Assembly (NCBI GenBank): GCA_021801925.1
Contig: JAKABH010000005.1
Span: 1 to 59,892 of the forward strand
Length of the DNA stretch: 59,892 nt
Reading direction: 5' to 3'
Origin: Thermoplasmata archaeon
GTDB lineage: Archaea; Thermoplasmatota; Thermoplasmata; Lutacidiplasmatales; UBA184
Positions 50,531 to 58,457 of this stretch are shown here, in pieces (positions within the stretch are counted from its first letter, which is position 1; each line of letters opens with the position of its first letter). Made by a program: the position numbers and the translations under genes. The notes below the pieces were generated by a model that searched no databases, was not told the origin of the DNA, and worked only from the letters and a program-made list of their open reading frames with translations.

Positions 50531-51280
50531 ATGACGTGGTCCTCGGGCCAGAAGTATCTCGCCGAATTCGTCGGAACGTTCGGGCTGCTCCTGGCCGTCG
50601 CGGGGCCGGCGGTCCTGTCGCTCAACCTGCCCCTCGATGCCGGCTCGGACGCCCGGGTCCTCCTCATCAGCCTCGCCCTCGGGGCGGGAGTGATCGGGAT
50701 GATCTACGCGTTCGGCGACATCTCGGGGGCCCACTTCAACCCCGCCGTGACGCTGGCGATGTGGGCGGTCGGCCGCTTCCGCGCCCGGGACGTCGTCCCG
50801 TACATCGTCGCGCAACTGCTCGGGGGCGTCCTGGCCGTCGGGGCGGTCGCGGGGATCGCCTACGGCTCGTCCAGCCTCTGGGCGAGCGCCCGTTCGATCG
50901 CCCTCTCCTCCCAGGGGTATGCCGGCAACGGCTCCCCCTACACGGTCGGGGTCGGCTCCGTCTTCCTCTTCGAGGTCGTCTTCACCTTCTTCCTCGTGAT
51001 CGTGATCCTGATCGCGACCCGATCGGAGAACTTTTCCAAGAACCTGGCCCCGGTCGGGATCGGCCTCACGCTCGCGATGGCGAACATGATCGGGATCCCG
51101 ATCGACGGCGCCTCGGTGAACCCCGCCCGGAGCTTCGCGCCCGCGATCCTCTCCGCGGGCTGGTCGGGCAGCACGTGGGCGATCCAGCAGGACTGGCTGT
51201 TCTGGGTCGCCCCGATCGTCGGGGCCCTTTTGGCGGCCGGGCTGGCCCGGGTGATGCGGCCCGCCCACGCGATCGACTGA
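50531..51280 (+). CDS. Aquaporin / MIP-family channel
   Basis: A 249-residue membrane channel with six helices and two half-helices. The NPA motifs are GAHFNPAVTL (N70-P71-A72) and SVNPARSFAP (about residues 197-199). The conserved glutamate in the first helix (AEFVGTFG) and FLFEVVFTFFLVIVILIAT support the fold. Water, glycerol or small solutes are candidates; the selectivity-filter residues were not assigned. A TATA-like GGGTTTAACT lies 28 bp before the ATG. It is divergent from nothing, and is followed by a convergent unknown gene 10 bp after its end. Confidence 0.94.
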   Translation: MTWSSGQKYLAEFVGTFGLLLAVAGPAVLSLNLPLDAGSDARVLLISLALGAGVIGMIYAFGDISGAHFNPAVTLAMWAVGRFRARDVVPYIVAQLLGGVLAVGAVAGIAYGSSSLWASARSIALSSQGYAGNGSPYTVGVGSVFLFEVVFTFFLVIVILIATRSENFSKNLAPVGIGLTLAMANMIGIPIDGASVNPARSFAPAILSAGWSGSTWAIQQDWLFWVAPIVGALLAAGLARVMRPAHAID

Positions 51281-51290
51281 GCCGACCGCC

Positions 51291-51728
51291 TCAGATCCGG
51301 AGGGCGGTGCGCGCCGGCGTCGACAGGAGGGCGGACGCCCGCTCCTTCGGGAGATAGCAGCGCACCCCCTCGGGCAGGGCGGTGCGCTGCCAGACGACGC
51401 CCCCCTCCGTGAACTCCGGGGGCTCCGCCCCGACCTCGACGACCGTCTCGATGAGGCGCGGGGGCGGCGCGCCCCCGGCCGGGGCGAGGCGCAGTTCGTC
51501 GTTCGCCTCGTCGAGCACGATCCACGCCCGCGGCACGACGAGGCGCAGCCGGACGAGCCGGGGACGGAACTGGCTCTCGCTCTCCGTCTCGGTGCGGTCG
51601 AAGACCGCGTACGGCTCGCCGTCCCACTCGCCCGCGTGGTCGAACGAGAAGGAGCGTTGGCGGAATTCGAGGACGTTCACCTCGAGGTCGGCATCGGAGA
51701 GCACGCCGCTCGGAGCGGGAACCCCCAC
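51291..51728 (-). CDS. Uncharacterised 145-aa protein
   Basis: A 145-residue soluble protein, rich in beta strands (LVRLRLVVPRAWIVLDEAND; LIETVVEVGAEPPEFTEGGV) and with no cysteines except one near the C-terminus (GVRCYLPKER). It might be a small beta-barrel binding domain. No motif allows a family assignment. The start is GTG at 51728. It converges with the aquaporin gene (10 bp apart). Function unknown, and I cannot exclude that the true start is downstream. Confidence 0.6.
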   Translation of the reverse strand: MGVPAPSGVLSDADLEVNVLEFRQRSFSFDHAGEWDGEPYAVFDRTETESESQFRPRLVRLRLVVPRAWIVLDEANDELRLAPAGGAPPPRLIETVVEVGAEPPEFTEGGVVWQRTALPEGVRCYLPKERASALLSTPARTALRI

Positions 51729-51777
51729 ATAACGTCCGGGGCCGGAGCGGGCCCCGCCGCCGGGGCGCCTCGGGGAT

Positions 51778-51790
51778 AGCCTAATAAACC
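51778..51790 (+). promoter_or_regulatory. TATA box of the eL41 gene
   Basis: AGCCTAATAAACC is one of the best TATA matches in the window, centred 33 bp before the ATG at 51818. It supports the short coding region as a real gene. Confidence 0.6.
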
Positions 51791-51817
51791 GCCTACCGTC
51801 CCCCCGCCCGTCTCGTC

Positions 51818-51925
51818 ATGAAACGCTCTTCGCGGGTTTGGAAGAAGCGCGGCCACATGCGCTGGAAGTGGCGCAAGAAGCGGATGCGCCGCCGCATGCG
51901 GGCGCAGAAGATGCGGAAGCGCTGA
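51818..51925 (+). CDS. rpl41e: Ribosomal protein eL41 (35 aa)
   Basis: An extremely basic 35-residue protein, MKRSSRVWKKRGHMRWKWRK followed by KRMRRRMRAQKMRKR. The MRWKWRKKRMRR core and the KKRGHMRWKW start match archaeal eL41, the smallest ribosomal protein, a single helix in the large subunit. The gene is normally missed by automatic calling because of its length. The ATG at 51818 is favoured by a TATA box at 51778-51790; an internal ATG at MRWKW is a second possibility. A palindromic terminator follows. Confidence 0.85.
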   Translation: MKRSSRVWKKRGHMRWKWRKKRMRRRMRAQKMRKR

Positions 51926-51963
51926 GGGTCGGTTCCGTCGGGGACCGTGCCCGAACCCGTTCT

Positions 51964-51984
51964 CCCGCCCGATCGGGCGGGTTT
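51964..51984. terminator. Palindromic terminator between convergent genes
   Basis: CCCGCCCGATCGGGCGGG is a perfect 18-bp palindrome followed by TTT. It lies 38 bp after the eL41 stop and just downstream of the opposing zinc-protein stop (51989), so it may terminate both transcripts. Confidence 0.55.
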
Positions 51985-51988
51985 CCCT

Positions 51989-52213
51989 TCAGTTCCAGCC
52001 GAGGCGGTCGAGGGTCCGGGCGGCCTTCGTGCTCTTCTTCCACTCCCGGTAGTGGTCGCGGCAGAGCGGGGCCCGCCGCCCCTTCTCCGGCAGCGCGGCG
52101 AATGCCTTGCGCGCCTCCGCGAGGGCGAGGTGACGGACCGAGTCGGCGCCGCATCCGGGCACAACGCACGGCTCCGGTGCCTCCGCCGCCCGCGGCCGCG
52201 GCCCGTCCGGCAT
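51989..52213 (-). CDS. Mini zinc-binding protein, third gene of the sucCD operon
   Basis: A 74-residue basic protein. PCVVPGCGADS has the pair C-x4-C, and APLCRDHYREWKKSTKAART has C-x2-H, giving a plausible zinc site, ending TLDRLGWN. The central region is helical (LALAEARKAFAALPEKGR). Its ATG overlaps the sucD TGA by one base (TGATG), so it is translationally coupled to succinyl-CoA synthetase. Possible roles (RNA/protein contact or regulation) are unknown; I recognise no named family. Confidence 0.72.
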   Translation of the reverse strand: MPDGPRPRAAEAPEPCVVPGCGADSVRHLALAEARKAFAALPEKGRRAPLCRDHYREWKKSTKAARTLDRLGWN

Positions 52214-53097
52214 CAGCGACGGGCCCCGTCCCGAAGCGCCGCCGCGACCAGGTCGGGGATCTCGTACGGGAAGCGGGCGACGGTCGCCCCGGCCGCCTCC
52301 AGCGCGGCGACCTTGGTCGCCGCCGTACCGCGGCCCCGGGAGATGATGGCGCCGGCGTGTCCCATCCGCTTGCCCGGCGGGGCACTGCGACCCGCGATGT
52401 AGGCGACCACGGGCTTCGAGAAATGCTGCCGGATGTAGTCGGCGGCGTCCTCCTCGGCGGTCCCGCCGATCTCGCCGACGAGGACGACCAGATCGGTGTC
52501 CGGGTCCGCTTCGAAGAGCGGGAGCGCGTCGACGAACGACGTCCCGACCACCGGGTCGCCGCCGAGGCCGATGCACGTCGACTGGCCGAGCCCGTGCTCC
52601 TTGATGCCGTTCACGATCTCGTAGGTCAAGGTGCCGCTCCGCGAGATGACGCCGACCCGACCGGGCCGGAACACCACGTTCGGGGTGATCCCGACCTTGG
52701 CGGTCCCCGGCGCCGCGATGCCGGGGCAGTTCGGCCCGATGATGCGGGCCCCCCGGCTTCGCGCGTAGTGGTACATCACCAGCATGTCGTGGAACGGGAT
52801 GTGCTCCGTGACGATGACGGCGAGGCGGATGCCCGCGTCGACCGACTCGAGGAGGGCATCCTGGGCGTATGGCGCGGGAACGAAGATGCAGGAGGCGTTC
52901 GCGCCGGTCCGCTCGACCGCATCGCGGACGGAGTCGAAGACCGGCGTCCCCTCAACGGTCGAACCGGCCTTGCCCGGGGTCACCCCGGCGACCACCGCCG
53001 TGCCGAAGAGCTTCATCTGGCGGGTGTGGACCGTCCCCTGGTGGCCGGTGATGCCCTGCACGACGACCTTCGTGCCGGCGTCGACCAACACGCTCAC
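52213..53097 (-). CDS. sucD: Succinyl-CoA synthetase alpha subunit
   Basis: With SucC interconverts succinyl-CoA + ADP (or GDP) + Pi and succinate + CoA + ATP. The 294-residue protein has the CoA-binding Rossmann fold [35 protein letters not shown] and the phospho-histidine in [15 protein letters not shown]. The start is GTG at 53097; its GTGA overlaps the sucC stop by 4 bp, giving equimolar translation. An ADP-forming acetyl-CoA synthetase is less likely because the subunits are separate and of SucCD length. Confidence 0.94.
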   Translation of the reverse strand: MSVLVDAGTKVVVQGITGHQGTVHTRQMKLFGTAVVAGVTPGKAGSTVEGTPVFDSVRDAVERTGANASCIFVPAPYAQDALLESVDAGIRLAVIVTEHIPFHDMLVMYHYARSRGARIIGPNCPGIAAPGTAKVGITPNVVFRPGRVGVISRSGTLTYEIVNGIKEHGLGQSTCIGLGGDPVVGTSFVDALPLFEADPDTDLVVLVGEIGGTAEEDAADYIRQHFSKPVVAYIAGRSAPPGKRMGHAGAIISRGRGTAATKVAALEAAGATVARFPYEIPDLVAAALRDGARR

Positions 53098-54227
53098 GGC
53101 CGGCCCCCCGCGGCGGCGACCGCCGCCTGCGCCGACTCCCGGAGCTGCGGGATCGACGTGATCCCGGCGGCCCGGAGGATCTCGATCCCTTCCGCCTCGT
53201 TGTTGCCCCGGATCCGGGCGACCAGCGGGAACCGCTCCGACGCCGGGACCTGCCGCATCGCCTCGACGAGCCCCTTCGCCACGGTATCGCACCGGGTCAC
53301 CCCGCCGAAGATGTTCAGGAAGACCGCCCGGGGCTTCGCCCGGGCCATCAGCAGGAACGCCTCCGTGACCTTCGCCGGGTCGTCCGTCCCGCCGAGGTCG
53401 AGGAAGACCCCCGGCCGGCCGCCGTACTCGGCGAGCACGTCCAGGGTGGCCATCGTGAGCCCGGCGCCGTTCGCGATGACCCCGATGTTGCCGTCGAGCT
53501 GGACGAAGGCGATCTCCTTCTCCCGGGCGATCTCCTCGAGCGGGGTCCGATCGTCGCGGATCTCGGCGTACTGGGGATGCCGGAAGGCGGCGTCGTCCTC
53601 GATGATCACCTTCGCGTCGAGCGCCACCAGTCCGTCCCCGACGACCGCGAGCGGGTTGATCTCGACCAGCTCGGCGTCCTCCCCGTCGAACGCCGCCCAG
53701 AGCGCGTCCAGGAGGCGGTCGAGCGCCTTGGCCGGGCCGCCGGAGAGGCCGAGGACCTTCGCGGCGCGCCGCTTCTGATAGCCGGTCAACCCCGGGAACG
53801 GGTCGATCGGCAGCCGGACGATCTGCTCGTCCGGCACCGACTCGATCTCGACGCCCCCTTGGGCGGAGACGATCAACATCGGCATCCGGGCGGCGCGATC
53901 GAGCGTAAGGGCGAGATACAGCTCCCGGGCGATCGGCAGCTTCTCCTCAAGGAGGAGCTCCTTGACCCGCTCGCCCTTGAACTCCAGACCGAGGATCGCG
54001 GCGGCGGCGGCACGGACCTCCGCCGGCGTGCCGGCAAACTGGACGGCCCCGCCCTTCCCGCGTCCCCCTGCGAGCACCTGCGCCTTGATCACGCACGGGA
54101 GAGGAACGGTGCCGGCCCGGACGAGCTGCTCGGCTTCCTCGGCCGACCGGGCCACGTGGCCCTTCGGGAGGGGAACGCCGTACGTTCGAAACACGTCCTT
54201 CCCGCGCCACTCCGCGAGCTTCACCAT
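53094..54227 (-). CDS. sucC: Succinyl-CoA synthetase beta subunit
   Basis: The 377-residue ATP-grasp subunit: [20 protein letters not shown] (nucleotide binding), [39 protein letters not shown] and [20 protein letters not shown], the usual landmarks. It has no extra domains. The ATG 54227 has a TATA-like TCACTTAAGG about 25-35 bp upstream. It is first of the sucC-sucD-zinc protein operon. Together with citrate synthase and KorAB it indicates a largely complete TCA cycle. Confidence 0.95.
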   Translation of the reverse strand: MVKLAEWRGKDVFRTYGVPLPKGHVARSAEEAEQLVRAGTVPLPCVIKAQVLAGGRGKGGAVQFAGTPAEVRAAAAAILGLEFKGERVKELLLEEKLPIARELYLALTLDRAARMPMLIVSAQGGVEIESVPDEQIVRLPIDPFPGLTGYQKRRAAKVLGLSGGPAKALDRLLDALWAAFDGEDAELVEINPLAVVGDGLVALDAKVIIEDDAAFRHPQYAEIRDDRTPLEEIAREKEIAFVQLDGNIGVIANGAGLTMATLDVLAEYGGRPGVFLDLGGTDDPAKVTEAFLLMARAKPRAVFLNIFGGVTRCDTVAKGLVEAMRQVPASERFPLVARIRGNNEAEGIEILRAAGITSIPQLRESAQAAVAAAGGRP

Positions 54228-54328
54228 GGGAACCTCGCCCGTCGAGGTCGCCCGTCACTTAAGGCCGACGGTCGGGGCGCCGCTCCCCGGACCGGACCGG
54301 GGCCGGCCCGGCCGTCGGGGGCCCCCGC

Positions 54329-54363
54329 GTTCACGTTGTGAACGGGCGTTGTAGCCTGTTCAC
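54329..54363 (+). promoter_or_regulatory. Palindromic operator upstream of the metal transporter
   Basis: GTTCACGTTGTGAAC (54329-54343) is an inverted repeat GTTCAC around GTT; a further direct half-site GTTCAC is at 54358-54363, immediately before the TATA box at 54371-54380. The spacing of full site and half-site centres is about 25 bp. The HTH regulator two genes downstream is the natural candidate binder; this is inference. Confidence 0.55.
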
Positions 54364-54370
54364 GGACAAA

Positions 54371-54380
54371 TCGGTTATAT
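54371..54380 (+). promoter_or_regulatory. TATA box of the ZIP-like transporter
   Basis: TCGGTTATAT with its TTATAT centred 32 bp before the ATG at 54410. It abuts the GTTCAC half-site, so a bound regulator could block or assist the basal factors. Confidence 0.6.
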
Positions 54381-54409
54381 GCGGGCCGTCGGTCCCCGGC
54401 CGACCTCCG

Positions 54410-55183
54410 ATGTACGGGTTCCCGGTCTTCCTGGCGCTGACGGCGGCGATGGGCCTGTCGATCCTCCTGTCGCTCCCGTTGATCTACAGCCGGCGGGCGC
54501 AGGGCCGATGGGGCGTCGGGCTCAACGCCGCCGCCATCGGCATCCTGTTCTTCCTGCTCGCCGACGTCTTTTCCGATGCCAGCCCGATCCTCTATCCGCG
54601 GGGCTACGTCGCGAACCCGGCCTACGCGTTCGCCTTCGGAGGAGCGTTCCTGCTGGCGTTCGTGGGTCTCTACCTTGTCGACCATTCGGCCGTCCGGGGC
54701 CGCGCCGAACCCGGCCCGACCGGCCCCCTGCGGATCGCCACGATGATCGCCATCGGGATCGGCCTCCAGAACCTGACCGAGGGGCTGGTCTTCGGCGTCA
54801 ACTGGACCCTCGGCAACCTCGGGATCGTGGCGGTCGTCTTCCTCGGCTTCTTCCTCCAGAACATCAGCGAGGGGTTCCCGATCGTCTCCCCGTTCCTGGG
54901 GACGGCCGAACGCCGGCGTTTCGGCGAGATCGTTGGGCTGTTCCTGATCGGGGGACTCCCCACGATCCTCGGGGGGGCGATCGGCTACTTCTGGAGCAGC
55001 GACCTCTTTCTCGTGGTCTTCGATGCCGCCGCCATCGGGGCGATCGCCTACGTGCTGCTGCCGATGCTGCGGGTCGCGTTCCGGCCCCTCGAGGACCGGG
55101 CCGCGACGACCCGTCGCAACCAGATCGTCTACCTCGGGGTCATGGTGGGGTTCCTCCTGGGCTTCGCCGTGAACGCGATCTGA
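54410..55183 (+). CDS. ZIP/GufA-family metal transporter
   Basis: A 257-residue membrane protein with about eight helices, a plausible divalent metal (zinc, iron or manganese) carrier. The two signature helices contain LQNLTEGLVFG (Q120-N-L-T-E-G125) and LQNISEGFPI (Q150 to G155), equivalent to the ZIP HNxPEG/HExPHE motifs, with Gln in place of the first His in both. This suggests altered or relaxed metal selectivity. A possible cytoplasmic metal loop lies near HSAVRGRAEPGPTG. ATG 54410 has the TATA box at 54371-54380. It is directly followed by the regulator gene (TGA-ATG). Confidence 0.75.
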   Translation: MYGFPVFLALTAAMGLSILLSLPLIYSRRAQGRWGVGLNAAAIGILFFLLADVFSDASPILYPRGYVANPAYAFAFGGAFLLAFVGLYLVDHSAVRGRAEPGPTGPLRIATMIAIGIGLQNLTEGLVFGVNWTLGNLGIVAVVFLGFFLQNISEGFPIVSPFLGTAERRRFGEIVGLFLIGGLPTILGGAIGYFWSSDLFLVVFDAAAIGAIAYVLLPMLRVAFRPLEDRAATTRRNQIVYLGVMVGFLLGFAVNAI

Positions 55184-56044
55184 ATGCCCGCGGGCCGTGG
55201 TCCGGGCCAGCCGGGGTCGACGGGCACCGGTTCGGGCGCCCGACCGGGCGGCGGGCGGACGACCGTGACCGACCCCGCCCCGTCCCCGGTCGCCTGGGTC
55301 CAGGTGATGCAGGCCCTCGTCGCCCGCGAGCTCGTCGAGTCGTTCGGCCTTTCCGAACGGCAGGCGGCCCCGCTGCTCGGGATCGTCCCGTCCTCCGTCT
55401 CCCAGTACCTCTCGGGAAAGCGGCTCGGCGGGAGCCTCGCACGCCACCTGAACGACCCGGAGGCCCGACGGCTGGCCCGACGGACCGCCCAGGCCCTGGT
55501 GGAGGGGCCGGCGAGCCCCCGCCTCGTCCTGGAAGCGACGGTCGCCCTCTCCGAGCGGCGCCCGTCGGGGGACCGTGCGGCGCGCCGCCCCCCGGCGGCG
55601 GCGCGGCTCCCCGCCTCCGCGCGGAGCGGGGTGCCCCGGTGGATCCGGCAGCGGATCGCGGGGGAGCAGGACGCCGTCGCCGAGTGCATGCGCCTCGCGC
55701 AGCGCGCCCGGGACGAACTCACCCGGGCCCTCTTCCGGCAGATCGCCTCCGACAGCCTCCGCCATGCCGAGATCGTGGCCTCGCTCGGGGCCTACCTCGA
55801 CCGGGGGATCTCGGCGAGCCGGCCGACCGGCGTGACCCGCCGGGACATCGACGCCCTGCTGCGGCGGGAGCACGCGGCCGAGGCGTCGACCGCCGGGAGT
55901 CCCCCGCCCGATCTGGGAGGGGTGATGCAGCTCCTGTGGGAGAGCATGGAGGCGGACGAACGCAAGCACGAGCTCCTGCTCCAGGGACTCCGAGCGGCGA
56001 CCCCGCCGGCGGCGGAGGCTAGACGGCCGGTGCCGGTCGGCTAA
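55184..56044 (+). CDS. HTH regulator with ferritin-like sensor domain
   Basis: A 286-residue protein. Residues about 40-85 are a helix-turn-helix: ALVARELVESFGLSERQAAP, then GIVPSSVSQYLSGKRLG, of the type found in archaeal predicted regulators. Residues about 155-270 form helical bundles with metal-ligand-like groups: E161 (GEQDAVAEC), D190-x3-H194 with E196 (ASDSLRHAEIV), E229-H230, and E259-x2-H262 (DERKHELLL, ExxH), resembling a ferritin-like di-metal site. It follows the transporter with no gap (TGA then ATG at 55184) and so is probably its co-expressed regulator. A GTG at 55265 could be the start; the first 27 residues are Gly/Pro-rich. Confidence 0.72.
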   Translation: MPAGRGPGQPGSTGTGSGARPGGGRTTVTDPAPSPVAWVQVMQALVARELVESFGLSERQAAPLLGIVPSSVSQYLSGKRLGGSLARHLNDPEARRLARRTAQALVEGPASPRLVLEATVALSERRPSGDRAARRPPAAARLPASARSGVPRWIRQRIAGEQDAVAECMRLAQRARDELTRALFRQIASDSLRHAEIVASLGAYLDRGISASRPTGVTRRDIDALLRREHAAEASTAGSPPPDLGGVMQLLWESMEADERKHELLLQGLRAATPPAAEARRPVPVG

Positions 56045-57342
56045 CCCCGGCGCGCCGGGGTCCGCCGACGGGGGCGCGGCCGCGAACCCGGCCGGCCGGC
56101 CGGGCTCCCCCCGAGGGCGGCGAGATCTCCAGCGAGCTCGTCGAGCAGGGCGCCCGCGAACTCGGGCTTCGGCGCCCGGATCCAATGACGTTCCCCGGGA
56201 CGGGGAAGTACGAGGGCCTCGGTCCGGTCGCTTCCCATCGTCCGGGCGTCGTTGGCGACGACCCAGTCGGCCCGGGTCTCCGTCCGCAGCCGCTCGGCCT
56301 TCCGCTCGAGCTCCGCCGGCGAAAGGCCCGCGTCGAGCTTGAACGCCACCAGGCGGGTCGGGGACGGGGCGAGCCGGCGAAGCTCCGGCAGGAGCTTGGG
56401 CGCCGGGCGGAGCTCGAGCGAGAGACCGGCCGCGGCCCGCGAGTCGATCTTGCCCGGTCTCGCATCGAGCGTGAAATCCGGCAGCGCCGCCGGCACGAGC
56501 ACGGCGCCGGCCCGGCGGAGCACGGCGCGCCGCCGCCGGGCCAGGGCCCGAAGGTCCTCGATCGACCGCCACGGATAGGTCGGGATCCACGGGGGGATCG
56601 CCACCTGCATCGCCCCGGCCCAGAGCTCCACCGCGGCCCCCCGATAGAACGCCTGGGTCGCGAGCGCGACCGCCGAGGCCCCGGAGCTCTCGTTGGTGAT
56701 CGAACGGACCGAGTCGATCGGCTCGCGGCCCGCCCCGCCGATCACCACCGCGCCGCGCCCCGCCCACGGCCCGCGCGCGAGGCGGTGGAGCACCGCGGCC
56801 GCGACCGTCTCGGGGGCGGCGATCTTCGCCTCGCCTTCCCCGCTCGTGGCCGAGATCGAACCGACCCCCCACCGCTCGAGCCGCGCGAGACTCTCCCGCA
56901 GCGCGGGATTCTCGGCCATCTGGGCGTGCATCGCCGGGGCGACGAGCATCGGCACCTTGGCGCCGAGCGCGACGGCGGCGCACGATGTGACCGGCGTGTC
57001 GTCGATCCCGTGGGCGATCTTGGAAAGGGTGTTCGCCGTCGCCGGTGCGATGAGGTAGAGGTCGACCTGTCCCTCCCCCGGCCCCAGCAGGCTCACGTGC
57101 TCGACGGCCCCGGTCAGGCGGGTGATGGCGGGGCGGCCGGTGGCGAACTCCACCGCCTCGGCCGGGAGGATCCGCGTCGCCTCCCCGCTCATCACCGCAT
57201 CGACCTCCGCCCCGTGGCGGAGCAACTCGCGTACGATCTTCGGGATCTCGACGGCGGCGATCGACCCGGTGATGCCGATGAGGATGTGCCGGCCCTCGAG
57301 CAGTCGGCTCGTGGTCCCCCGGATGACGCGGCTCGGGTGCAT
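56041..57342 (-). CDS. coaBC: Bifunctional phosphopantothenoylcysteine decarboxylase/synthetase
   Basis: Two consecutive steps of coenzyme A synthesis: ligation of phosphopantothenate to cysteine (CoaB), then FMN-dependent decarboxylation (CoaC). The 433-residue protein begins with the flavoprotein half (LIGITGSIAAVEIPKIVREL; DLYLIAPATANTLSKIAHGI; the active-site-type His/Cys region near PAMHAQMAENPALRESLARL). The CoaB half starts near residue 195 with RGAVVIGGAGREPIDSVRSI and NESSGASAVALA, and has ADWVVANDARTM. The last 35 residues are Arg/Pro-rich. ATG 57342 has a TATA-like CCCTATTAGG 33 bp upstream. The convergent regulator gene overlaps its tail by 4 bp. Confidence 0.93.
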   Translation of the reverse strand: MHPSRVIRGTTSRLLEGRHILIGITGSIAAVEIPKIVRELLRHGAEVDAVMSGEATRILPAEAVEFATGRPAITRLTGAVEHVSLLGPGEGQVDLYLIAPATANTLSKIAHGIDDTPVTSCAAVALGAKVPMLVAPAMHAQMAENPALRESLARLERWGVGSISATSGEGEAKIAAPETVAAAVLHRLARGPWAGRGAVVIGGAGREPIDSVRSITNESSGASAVALATQAFYRGAAVELWAGAMQVAIPPWIPTYPWRSIEDLRALARRRRAVLRRAGAVLVPAALPDFTLDARPGKIDSRAAAGLSLELRPAPKLLPELRRLAPSPTRLVAFKLDAGLSPAELERKAERLRTETRADWVVANDARTMGSDRTEALVLPRPGERHWIRAPKPEFAGALLDELAGDLAALGGSPAGRPGSRPRPRRRTPARRG

Positions 57343-57370
57343 GGCAACCCGCCGGGTCACCCGCGCGGGG

Positions 57371-57407
57371 CCTAATAGGGACCCGGGGGGGCGCGGGCGC
57401 CTTAAAG
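57371..57407. promoter_or_regulatory. Divergent TATA boxes of coaBC and the HAD gene
   Basis: CCCTATTAGG on the minus strand (57371-57380) is 33 bp from the coaBC ATG at 57342. CTTAAAG on the plus strand (57401-57407) is centred 27 bp before ATG 57431 of the HAD gene. The distance supports leaderless starts for both. Confidence 0.5.
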
Positions 57408-57430
57408 CGGAGGCGGGGATGGGCCGGTCG

Positions 57431-58297
57431 ATGCCGCACGGCGCCCGCCGCCCCGCCCCGTCCCCGCCGTCCTCCGAAGCGCCGCCGCTCGTTGAGGAGC
57501 CCCTCCCGCTGGTCCGCTCGACGAGCCAGTTCGCCGAGGTCGCCCGACCGGTCCGCGCCCCCCGACCCCCGGTCGCCCCCCGGCTCGTGGAGCGCGGCGT
57601 GGTGGTGTTCGATCTGGACGGCACGATCCTGGACGACATGGGCCTGGTCAGCGCCGTTGCGGGGGACCTCCTCGAGAAGGCGTTCGGCACGCCGGCCGAG
57701 GAAGGCCGGATCCACTACCTCGCGACGACGGGGATGCCGTTCGAGGCGCAACTGGCGCAGCTCTACCCGGGTGCGCCGCCGGCGCTCCGTAGCGAGACGG
57801 CCCGCACGTTCCACCAACGCAAGGTCACCGAGGCCTACGCACGGGCCAAACCGTTCCCGGAGGTGCCGAAGCTGTTGAAGCGCCTCGCCGGCGACCGCTG
57901 GACCCTAGCCGTCTCGACCGGGGCCGAAGGGGAGATGGCCGACCTGCTGCTCGAACGGGAGGGGCTCCGGTTCTGGTTCGAGGAGGTCCTCGGATCGGGC
58001 GACGGGACGAAACGGGAGCATCTGCAGGAGTACCGGCGTCGCTTCCCGGATCGGCCGATGTTCCTGGTCGGCGATTCGCGGTTCGACATGGAGGCGGCGC
58101 AGTCGACCCCGGGAGTCGCCGCCATCGGGCGGGCGTCGCGCGTGCCCGGCTGGACGCTGACGCCCAAGGATCTTGCCCAGTGGGGCGCCGTGTGGGCCGA
58201 CTACGAACTCGGCGGGCTCCCCGAGGCGCTCGAGCGCCTCACGCGCCCGAGCCGCCGCGGGGGGCGGCGCTCGTCCGCCCCGAAGCGGTCGGCGTAG
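57431..58297 (+). CDS. HAD-superfamily phosphatase (Gph-like)
   Basis: A 288-residue protein. After about 50 Pro/Arg-rich residues the HAD core begins: VVVFDLDGTILDDMGLVSAV (nucleophile Asp and second Asp), the Thr/Ser motif VSTGAEGEMADLLLEREGLR, then FEEVLGSGDGTKREHLQEYR with the lysine, and MFLVGDSRFDMEAAQS (the acidic pair). A cap helical domain lies at about 75-125, so it is C1-type, as in phosphoglycolate or beta-phosphoglucomutase-like enzymes. ATG 57431 is preferred over ATG 57419 because the TATA box is 27 bp upstream. Its stop codon abuts the tRNA-His gene on the other strand. Confidence 0.87.
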   Translation: MPHGARRPAPSPPSSEAPPLVEEPLPLVRSTSQFAEVARPVRAPRPPVAPRLVERGVVVFDLDGTILDDMGLVSAVAGDLLEKAFGTPAEEGRIHYLATTGMPFEAQLAQLYPGAPPALRSETARTFHQRKVTEAYARAKPFPEVPKLLKRLAGDRWTLAVSTGAEGEMADLLLEREGLRFWFEEVLGSGDGTKREHLQEYRRRFPDRPMFLVGDSRFDMEAAQSTPGVAAIGRASRVPGWTLTPKDLAQWGAVWADYELGGLPEALERLTRPSRRGGRRSSAPKRSA

Positions 58298-58405
58298 GGC
58301 CGGGACCGAGAGTCTCAGGCGACGGGGGGAGACCCCGCCGCGCTTTGAACCCGGGTCGAGGGATCCACAGTCCCCCAGGATAGGCCAAGCTACCCCATCC
58401 CGGCC
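58298..58405 (-). tRNA. tRNA-His (GTG anticodon) with a 32-nt intron at T-loop position 59/60
   Basis: Read on the minus strand: G(-1) at 58405 and C73 at 58298 (the tRNA-His identity pair); acceptor GCCGGGA/TCCCGGC; anticodon stem GGGGA/TCCCT with loop CTGTGGA, anticodon GUG; T-stem CCGGG/CTCGG with TTCAAA at 58344-58349. The T-loop is interrupted by 32 nt (58312-58343). Removing it gives the standard TTCAAAT loop and a 76-nt tRNA. The junctions sit in a bulge-helix-bulge: 4-bp central helix (TTCA with TGAG), bulges AA|G and AC|T, then an inner stem of 9 bp (GCGGCGGGG with CCCCGTCGC, one G-U). No CCA is encoded. The D-stem contains one mismatch. Confidence 0.85.
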
Positions 58406-58457
58406 ACGGAGCCCGGACGGAGCGGCCGGCTGAAAAGGTTTCCGTCGGTCCGGCGGG

